This document shows, one piece after another, positions 55,591 to 64,000 of a stretch of 64,000 bases of DNA. Source of the DNA: Bryoerythrophyllum caledonicum (taxonomy: Eukaryota > Streptophyta > Bryopsida > Pottiales > Pottiaceae); the NCBI GenBank assembly GCA_963971425.1, contig OZ020519.1:10680028-10744027 (forward strand), in the 5' to 3' direction. Under the pieces are notes generated by a model. That model saw nothing but the letters and a program-made list of their open reading frames with translations. It was not told the DNA's origin and made no database searches. Position 1 is the stretch's first letter. Every line of letters begins with the position of its first letter. A program made the translations under genes and the position numbers.

Positions 55591-58384
55591 TACAAGTAGT
55601 ATTGTGACATATGAGAAGATTTAGTCGTACCTCATATGTCGTTTCAGTGTTTGGAAATATTAGTCGGCTGTAGCCCCATACAGAGTGCGGATGTAGCAAT
55701 GTCAAATCAATCCAGCAAGTTCTGCGCAGGATGGTCTCAGCAAACAATATGAGCATGATTTGTAACTAAAAAAATTGTTTTTTCCTAATTATATGTTTCT
55801 TGAATCAGTAACAACATTTGAACGCTGTAACGTCTGCACCTACAAAAAGGTCCATTTCAGCATATTCTTTTCTCATTTGACAAACATCGACCAAGGAGGC
55901 AATCTTCTGAAGACTCATGCAATTTCAGCTCCGAAGCTTAATGCACGTGAAGAATGAGCACTTGGTTCAAAATTAGCTAGTTCTAGTTGCAGGGATGTAG
56001 CGGTATGGATAAGGGTGAATTCATCACTTACCATCGAGAGTTATCGCCTGTGTTTATGGCTTCATTGGTTGCTTAAAGCATTCACTGGTTTTGCAAAAGC
56101 AAGAGAAATTAAAAATATATGAAATTAAAAAGCAAAAGAGTGTGTAGCAGAATATCGAAAGGAAAAGGGAAATCGAAAAAGGGTTCAGTCGAGGGTGGAA
56201 AAAAACGAAATCCTCAAAATTGAACTTGAACGAGCCAGAGAGTTGACTAATCCTTTCTTCTAAAGATTGCACAGAAATTAGGGAAGAACTTGAAAGCATA
56301 ATGATACGGTTAATTTAGATTCGCTCCCTTGCTTCAGCAGGGAGAGGGATCACGTAAAAGAGTTATGCATGTATATGTTTTGTCAGGAGTCTGAAATCAC
56401 CACTTAAGCTGTCTGGGATAAAAGAATATTAAATACTGGAGTTCACGATTTCATTCGAAAATTGGAAAAAAGAAGAGTTTAAATTAGAGAAGACGGTCAA
56501 GCAGAAAATTAGAACAAAAAATGGAAAGAAAGGGATTGGGTTTAAGGTGGGTTAAAACAGAATTCATGGAATATAAAATTAAAACAAAACCAAAAAGTGG
56601 ACTACTCCTTCCGTAGAGAGTGTGCACAGAACTCGGGGAAACAGTACTTCTTCCATTAATTTGATCACGAATTGAAATAAATAATGCCACTGAAAATTAC
56701 CGAAGCAGAGTTCTGGGAGGAAGGAGCTACTCAGTCGGCAGTGCTTGAAATCTTGAGCCAGCAGCCTGATCCTGTATTGAAAAAATTGAAGATATGTAAG
56801 ACATATTAAGAGAAGAGGTAGTGGTAAAAAACCGAAAAACAAAGAAGAAAGGAAAAATAAAAAGGATTCAAGTAAGGGTGGATTCAAGCAAAATCCGAAA
56901 AAAAAAACTTGAAGATATCAGAAAGTAAGCTAATCCATTCTTCAAAAGTGTGCATAGAACTTCCCCAAGAACTTGAAAACAGAACTTTGGGTTAATGTAG
57001 CTTCTCTTGCTTGCTTCAGCAAGTAATAAAGAAAGAAAACGATTAATGCATATATGTGTTTAAAACAGGAGTCAGAAATCACGAAAGCAGCGGCCTGAGA
57101 TAGGAGCATAATACAATTGGAGTTCACGTTGTCATAGAAAATAAACAAATGTGCGAGTAGAAAGTTGAGAGACTTTAAGAAGTTAACAAGCCATGAAAAG
57201 AGCGAAGTAGGAAAAAAAAAAACTAAAAAAATTTAAACCAGTAGGCTATCACTAGAACCAATTATCTGGGGTCATTGCTATGGCATGTAACTTAATTTGG
57301 TGCATGCTACCAATCTCCCCTCCAGGCGACCATACTACAGCATTGGCACAGAGCTACCTATATATATTGCTACTAGCGTACTGTTGGTATTCGGGTTATC
57401 AAAACGGCTGCTTACATGACCACTCGTTTTCAAGTTATCAAAAGGGAAGTTAAACAGATGCATGCATTATATATGAGTGGAGTACTACATTATCATACAA
57501 GATGAACGAATATGTTGGTTGCTTTAGCAGTCGATCTCATGTACTCTTGCGGTAAGCTCTGGAATTGATAATACTAAAGCGCTTCAGTGCACATCTGATT
57601 CCAGTCTTCTCTTTTTATTCGAATTTAATATATTGTAAACTCATGCATCCTTTAAGTCGATGCAGGATTATATTTTCAGCTCAGATCACAGATCGGGTGG
57701 TTACTCTGTAAACATTAATCCATTTTTTTTGTAGAACTTGTGCACTTAAACAGACAACCGTAGTACATATTATAAATTTTGGAAGTAGGTATTTACTGAA
57801 AATGTCGATGCCCAGTGAGGTATTTGTCCATGGCGTGGAATTCAGTATCAAGTACCATCTCTCATGCTAATGGCTCGATGCATTTGGCAAGAAACTAAGT
57901 ATAGCCGTGCATCCGCTAAGAGCTTCATCCTGGAGAAAAAAATTGCAAAGACCTACGTTGCTTGTATTCTATACTAAGACACTACATAGCCAGAGACAAA
58001 AGGGAGAAAACATCTGGGTTCGATACATAATTTCAATCACACGACGGTGGAGACGATCAAGCCGCAGCGGCCCTGAATTGGCATTGACGATACAGTGATA
58101 CTAGCAACTGCATCCTAAAAGAGTCACCATTACCATGGATTGATTATTGTACCATTCATACCATCGACTTAGAGATACACAACATTCACGAAGTTTTGAG
58201 TCGATGTTGTCAAAAAAGCAGCGTTTCAAGTTCCATTGAAGTGGAGCGGATACATACTTATCACACGGTGGTGTTATAAGGAGCCACAGACTCTGGTGTT
58301 TTTTCATCTTCTAGCTGCACCAAACCCCCCAGGTTTGTTAAGACTATCCCTCTACGTTGTACTAAACAACGCTCACTCTTATGA
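55591..58384. other. AT-rich intergenic DNA, nothing assigned
   Basis: Two related stretches (about 56290-56560 and 56930-57180) share phrases such as 'gtgtgcacagaact' / 'gtgtgcatagaact', 'aggagtc-gaaatcac' and 'ggagttcacg', so an old local duplication is likely. Small ORFs are AT-rich and unsupported. Confidence 0.45.
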
Positions 58385-60611
58385 TCATGATGGTGTAGTT
58401 GGAATTGCTTCTGCTGCCGCGGCACTTGCGATGTTGAGAATATCCCCATACTCTATACGAGTTGTTTCATCTACAGTTCCGTCCCGCGAGGTTTCCTGTG
58501 CATCCGTGGGTTCAGTGCGGCCAGATGATACAGCGCATTGGCTTGCGTGTATTACAGTGTCACTTCCTATTCCCTTTGCTGTAATTGTACACGGTGCATG
58601 GTGCGGGCTGGCACTTGCTACTTCCTCTCCCACTTCAACCTGTAACTTGCTATGAAGGGTAAGATCGCATGTCACAGCATCAGTGTTGACACCTCCCATG
58701 GCAGCACGTGGAGGGATATCAGGTGCCAAGGCGATGTGCGTGTCCTCTTCAACGTCGGGCTGCTTTGTGAACATGCTTGCATGGCAGAGTCGTTTGGGGG
58801 AGGAAAGTCTGTTGGGCGATGCGTCAACGATCTTCCGCTTAGTAGTGATAGCCATGGCCTCGATGCGAGTCAAAGGAGGCGCCCAGCCTGATCTGTTAAC
58901 GGCCGATGATGTTGCCTCCGCTGTAGCAAGGTTCGATTTAAAGCCCCATTGGCCCATCCAGCCTACAGAAGGCTTAGTGTTGCATCCAGGACAACAAGGT
59001 TTGGAGGATAAAGCAACTTGGAACAGGCAGCTCGGGTGAAAAAGACAGCCGCAAGGTAGGTTCACTAGAGCCATATCAGCCCAGTAGCGACCGCATTCTG
59101 CACATGGGAGGTTCATCTTCAGCGGCACCATTTCATCAAGGTTTACTGGGAATGCTGAATAGAATTGTTGTGGGCGTATGCAGCTCTCTTGAACCACGAG
59201 GACGTCAATTCTGGCGCTGAGATCGTTAACGGACTCCTGAAGCGAGGTCAACTGCGATCGCAAGTTTGCAGCTTCTAAAGTCCAGTGCGATATCTCGGGG
59301 ACCAAGGTTGAGAGCTTTGTTGAGACAGCAACCGCATCCTCCATGAGAGATCGCAGGCGTGTATCAACCACCTTCTTTGAGGCGTCGTCCAGTACCATGC
59401 CATGCTTGGATTGCTGGATCCCGGCAAATTCCTCCCATTTTGATTGCTCCAAGCGCAACAACTCCTGGGGGTTGGTCTCCCGCATAGCGAGCGAGATTTC
59501 AGCATGCTCTAGCTCGTCTTTGACCTTGACTAATGCGGCTTCTTTTATGAAACGTTGCTTACGCAGTTGTTCAGATCCCTGACCTGAAGGCTTCTCCAGC
59601 GAAGCATCTACACTCCTCTCCGTGAGCTTCCTCTCACGTGGTTGCGCTAGTGATGTTGGGGGAGTCTGATGTGTTGCTTCGGTGGGACCCTTCACCATCA
59701 CATTTAGTCGGCCCAGCGGGGACTTGCGACGTGCTTCCTCCAACGGCGCTGCACTACGTGGTTGTCGTTGTATGCCTACGGGTCGCGGCACACCTCCCTC
59801 GGAAATGGCCTTCGCTGCCGCATTCTTCTTGCGGACCATCTTGTCGACCACCGCCCTGAACAACTTCAACATGGCCTGGATCTGCTCACGTAAGCACGGT
59901 GGGGTCAGCTTCCCTGGATTCAGGACAGGGCTCTTGAGGCGGCTCTGCTTCAAGAAAACTCGCAGTTAGTAAATGGTTATGTTGACCAGACGTCAAGGCT
60001 CACATGAAATCAAAATGAACAAGACGAAAATCATGAATATGCATCGACGGCTGAGGTACTGGTTGGAATGTATGCGAAACTGTATGCAAGAAACATACCT
60101 TTGCTATCTCTGCCGCACCTTCAGCCCAATTGATCTTCCACCGTTTTGCATCAAGCATCAAGCCCCTAACGAAGGCAGTCCCGAATTCTCCATTGTCCGG
60201 AGCAGTCCCGCCATAGACACGCTGGTACATTCGAAGAGCTCTCGCGGCTACATCATCAGTCATGTGGCGGAGAGGGTGCCGATTCTCGTTTTTGTTGAGG
60301 GGATAAGTCCCAACCATTGCTTCTAGCGGGAGGTTGTGTTCCTCCTTCAGACGCTTGAAGGGTACGCCACTCATGGACAGTCCGCCTACGTCATGGAAAA
60401 AGTCCACGTTGTAGTGAGCTGCGTCCCCAAGCAAAAACGGTACAACGGTGGTCAAATGCTTCCTCAAATTCTCTCCTATCCCTGTAAGGTCAAATGCCTC
60501 TGCCCAGATAGACGGATTCATGAAGTCGGATGTGGGAGGCGCTTCAAAACTACTAGTCTCTGAAGAACTCGCCTGGACAACTACTCTCTGTTGTTTCTTC
60601 GACTTCCCCAT
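58385..60611 (-). CDS. Two-exon gene: transposon-like N-domain, coiled coil, RING-like zinc cluster
   Basis: On the minus strand, exon 60611-60099 (171 codons, starting MGKSKKQQ) joins exon 59944-58385 in phase 0 across a 154-base intron (donor AAAG|GTATGT, acceptor AAGCAG). The product is 690 residues with no internal stop. The first 170 residues hold HMTDDVAARALRM and WKINWAEGAAEIAK, whose spacing resembles DLTDPDARLVMAF and SFDWGAIMDEQI of the dead element ORF at 1505-3568. Then come a basic linker and a charged helical, probably coiled-coil region (about 300-410). Next is a Cys/His cluster C-x2-C...C-G-C-x2-H-x2-C...C-x2-C (CAECGRYW, CGCLFHPSC, CCPGC), a RING-like zinc site often tied to E3 ubiquitin ligases. 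The tail is disordered. It could be an intact mobile-element gene or a host gene domesticated from one. Confidence 0.7.
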
Positions 60612-61576
60612 CGGAGATAGCTACAGCCAGGTTGCGGAAGACTCTTGAAGTGAGAAGCGGAGTTGCGGCGTCTAATTCTTCGAGGCACTACTATGAATGA
60701 AAATTGAAAGTGTGAGGTATTGATCTCATGGATTGAATTCCTTGGCCCGTCATATTGAGATGTCATGTAAAGACATAAACAATGAAGGAGGGTCCTGGAC
60801 TGTACTCTTGATGTTGTAAGTTCAATCGATGAATTAGAGTGGTGAATTTCGTACACTCTCCTGTCCAATCAGTATTTTCGGTACACATCCTTCAACCATC
60901 ATGATTTGGTGTGTCTAAAAAACCTAGCCCATGCTTGTGTACAGCAACATGTACAAGTTGATTCAGAAGGTCCTTGTTAGTGGAGCCTAGAAAATGCACT
61001 CGAAATGTGGGTTCCGCCCTTGCTAGTTGGGCTCCAGCATTATTAAACTTTTTAAGTATGTTGGACTGATTCGCGAATCCCGTTTTGAAAGTCGGCTCTC
61101 CCCTTGGAAAGGACATGAAGTATTGCTGCTTGATGGGAACGCCCCAATCAATCGGTCTCATGTGTCCTGAACTTGATCTCCTACCCCACTTTCTGGTTTA
61201 TGCTTATCACATTAGTCAACCCTTGTACTACGTGATAAAAGGAATTTGACTCAAAGAAGCGTAGTGGATAATTTGCAACCATTATCACCTCAATCTTGAA
61301 GCCGCCTTTATGATGCTGACACTAGGAAGCTCTGACGTTTAGTAAAATTTGACAACGTCCTCGAGATTGTATTTTATAATTCTCTGGTAGTAGTGGATTA
61401 TGTATTGGAGAAGCCGCTGTACACAATGGTATTTTTCAAGGTAATTAGCATGGTTATGAGACTGGAATGTCGGAGGTTGAAAATTTAAAAGTGACATTGC
61501 CATTGATGTATAGATGAGATGCACTTGAAGTTCAGATACTCCTTCCTTGCAGGTTTGGTATTCTCAATTGTCATGC
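60612..61576. other. Upstream of the minus-strand RING-like gene; otherwise unassigned
   Basis: The first few hundred bases should contain the promoter and leader of the gene ending at 60611. A minus-strand ORF at 61161-60892 (starting MRPIDWGVPIKQQYF) has some protein-like character but no family I recognise. Confidence 0.35.
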
Positions 61577-62487
61577 ACTATCGATACTGCAAATTCCTAA
61601 TGTGAAAGTTCTCCAGTTGCTTGAAAAAATTGCATCCATCCATTTTTCATCAATCCATTTTTGAATTGGGAGAAGTTGATGATTCATTTAAATTTCAATA
61701 AATGTGGACATTGTTATTCAGCTTGCCTAGCTTCAATCCTTTTTTTTTATTTGATTTTTATTGGGTTTATTTCTATGCACACTAGTGCATGGAAAGATTA
61801 CTTCACCTTGATGTTTCATTGAAACTTTATTTTTCATCCATGTTTCACTGAAACTATCCACCAAAGGATTAGTTCACTTTTAAGTTTCTTTTAAATTTCA
61901 ATAATTAAAGTAATTGTTTTGACCCACTCTGACTTCATTTTTTTATTCTTTCTTATATCATCCCTCTCCCTCTCCCTTTTTCTTGATGACGTGGAATTAG
62001 CAACATATTAAAAAATAAAAAATCGCATATTTGTCAGGCACTGTCGATACTGCAAATTCCTAATGTGAAAGTTCTCCAGTTGCTTGAAACCCTTGCATCC
62101 ATCCATTTTTCATCCATCCATTTTTCATCCATCCATTTTTAAATTGGGAGAAGTTGATGATTCATTTAAATTTCAATAAATATGGATATTGTTATTCAGC
62201 TTGCCTAGCTTCAATCCTTTTTTTTATTTGATTCTTATTGGGTTTATTTCTATGCACACTAGTGCATGGAAAGATTAGTTCACCTTGATGTTTCATTGAA
62301 ACTTTATTTTTCATCCATGTTTCACTGAAACTATCCACCAAAAGGATTAGTTCACTTTTAAGTTTCTTTTAAATTTCAATAATTAAAGTAATTTTTTTGA
62401 CCCACTCTAACTTCATTTTTTTATTCTTTCTTATATCATCCCTCTCCCTCTCCCTTTTTCTTGATGACGTTGAATTAGCAACATATC
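61577..62487 (+). repeat. About 460-bp tandem duplication
   Basis: Copy 1 (61577 to about 62012) and copy 2 (about 62039-62487) are near-identical head to tail. Both start with 'cgatactgcaaattcctaat', include 'gcacactagtgcatggaaag' and end in a CT-rich run followed by 'cttgatgacgt-gaattagc'. Within the first part 'catccatttttcatc' is further amplified. There is no ORF. Confidence 0.9.
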
Positions 62488-63260
62488 ATAAAATTAAAAA
62501 AATTAAAGAAGATATATTGGCTTTTCTATTTTGGCTTCTCTACTTTTGGTTATTTAATTTTTTAGTTTTTTACCCGCATCTTCATGACATGGAATTTGCA
62601 CCATGTTAAAAAAATTAAAAGAATTAAAGAAGGGATATATAGCTATAGAACATATTTTATTTATTTTCATTATTCTTTATTTTTATTATCCTTTATTTTT
62701 ATTCCTTTCTTCTACCTCACATTCCCCTTCATCTTTCTTTATTCCCTTCATCTTTATTCCCTTTCTCTCTCTTTATTCCCTTTATCTTTCTTTATTCCCT
62801 TCATCATTCTTTATTTTATTTTTATTTTTATTTTTTCTTATCGTCTTCTTTTCCCCATTTTCCTTCACCTTTCTTTATTCCCTTCATCTTTCTTCTTCTC
62901 TCTCTCTCCCTCTTCCTCCCCTTCATCTTTCTTCTTCTATCTCCCTCTCTCTCCCTTGTCCTTGATGACGTGGAATTTGCATCGTATTAAAAAATGAAAA
63001 AATAAAAGTGAGATATATAGTTTTTTTATTTGTTTTGGGTTTTTTTTTTTATCCCTTCTTCTTTCCCATTTTCCTTCATCTTTCTTTATTCCCTTCATTT
63101 TCCTTTATTCCCTCCATCTTTCTCCTTCCTTTCATTTTTTTCCCTTTATTCTCTTCATCTTTCTTCTACTCTCCCTCTTCCTCTCCCTCCCCTTCATCTT
63201 CCTTCTTCTATCTCCCTCTCTCTCCGTTGTCTTTGATGACGTGGAATTTGCTAATATTAA
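62488..63260 (+). repeat. Polypyrimidine repeat field with recurring TGACGTGGAAT motif
   Basis: Long CT-rich runs made of 'cttcatctttctttattccc' variants alternate with AT-rich linkers. Each run closes with a variant of 'gatgacgtggaatttgc' followed by an A-rich stretch: about 62582, 62963 and 63234 here, continuing the series at 61984 and 62462. The plus-strand ORFs across this field are artefacts of the low-complexity sequence. Confidence 0.8.
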
Positions 63261-63725
63261 AAATAACCCATGACCATTGCTATCAGTGCATGACCGTTCC
63301 CTTGAGCCCTAGACCGCCGCTTTTGGCCCCACCACTGCTGCATTCGGCCCCATGACCACCGCATTGGGTCCCATGGCCGCAACCTCCTGCCCCATGGACG
63401 TCGGTTTCTGTATTTCTAACCGTCAGTCCGAGCCCAATGCCCGTCTCTTTGGGCCCGCAACCGTGAACAGCAAACGAATTGGGCTTCATCCCTTAGACTG
63501 TATCATTTGGGATGAATGTAACTGGCCTTTAAGATACATGAAACAGAAATACATTTTCATTTCAATATTCCAAGTTACATTCTGTTGAATCCTGGAACGT
63601 TTTATCAACGCATAATTATTGAAATTTATTTAAAAGTAAATAAATTGTATTTTCCAGATGTCTTACCTTGTACTTTCCAGTTCCCCTGTTCCTCATTATC
63701 TTCATAAGTACCATTTACATTGGCA
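63261..63725. other. Unassigned sequence between repeat arrays
   Basis: A GC-richer patch (63290-63490) has short gcccc and ccgc motifs and overlapping ORFs on both strands, none with recognisable features. Confidence 0.35.
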
Positions 63726-63981
63726 TAACTAATTAGCATTTCTGAACTCTGAATCTCTAATTGCATAATCTACTCCATTCTAAGTGAAACTGTGGACGCC
63801 AAATTAAACAAGGTCAGTAAATCAGATTCCAAGCAAATCAGGCTTCAAGCTTAATCTTACGTTTGCAGAACTAATAAGCATTTCCATATTCCAAATCCGG
63901 AATTGCATAATGTACTCCATTCTAAATTAAGTAGTGGACACCAAATTGAACATAGTAAGCAAATCAGATTCCAAGCAAATT
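63726..63981 (+). repeat. Two diverged tandem copies, about 142-bp period
   Basis: 63726-63840 and 63868-63981 share 'attgcataat-tactccattct', 'gtggac-ccaaatt' and 'aaatcagattccaagcaaat'. The array may continue beyond the window. Confidence 0.75.
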
Positions 63982-64000
63982 GTACAAATTGGACAGCAAG

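Noticed and set aside
62397..63355. Plus-strand ORFs with Phe/Leu/Ser-rich, membrane-like translations
   Set aside because: They are translations of polypyrimidine repeats; composition, not membrane proteins, gives the hydrophobic look.

Overview
The window is nuclear DNA from a land plant. It has GT-AG introns, plant-type gene families (a DUF3444 protein, a PUB-type ARM protein, a chloroplast TOC64 remnant, a plant NUP98 FG pattern) and Ty3/gypsy debris. The kinase, which has a helical N-terminal region, and several unfamiliar single-family genes suggest a non-seed plant, most likely moss-like. This placement is an inference; no marker here fixes the species. There are no bacterial, phage or CRISPR features.

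Layout. From 1 to 10 kb lies transposon-derived sequence: a CCGGA-rich region with a minus-strand element ORF carrying four in-frame stops (1.5-3.6 kb), a decayed minus-strand Ty3/gypsy element (3.9-7.8 kb, possibly to 8.6 kb), and small captured-looking fragments of housekeeping genes near 9.3-9.9 kb. From 10 to 13 kb is AT-rich DNA with TTAA-bounded miniature elements. The best-resolved locus is 13.4-24.9 kb, where I can splice 23 coding exons into one open frame of 1,901 residues: a complete NUP98-NUP96 nucleoporin precursor. From 25 to 30.5 kb is AT-rich repeat sequence with a tRNA-derived SINE flanked by a 12-bp target duplication. A DUF3444 gene with one in-frame TAA lies at 31.3-33.2 kb. 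After a MITE-rich gap come an intact TKL-type kinase (37.4-39.2 kb), a truncated PUB ARM-repeat fragment (39.6-40.5 kb) and a minus-strand TOC64 pseudogene (41.8-42.7 kb). A two-RRM, glycine-rich hnRNP gene sits at 47.5-50.0 kb. A three-exon gene of unknown function with a possible beta-grasp C-terminus is at 54.1-55.6 kb, and a two-exon minus-strand gene with a RING-like zinc cluster at 58.4-60.6 kb. The window ends in tandem duplications and a polypyrimidine repeat field (61.6-64.0 kb).

The live genes do not form a pathway; each looks independently transcribed. The main points of interest are the single-gene NUP98-NUP96 architecture (separate genes in Arabidopsis), a possible NUP98-only product by intron retention exactly at the NUP98/NUP96 junction, TTAA-bounded MITE families reminiscent of piggyBac target choice, and two uncharacterised genes in the 54-61 kb interval. 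All gene models were built by eye from splice signals, frame and recalled family similarity; no search was run.
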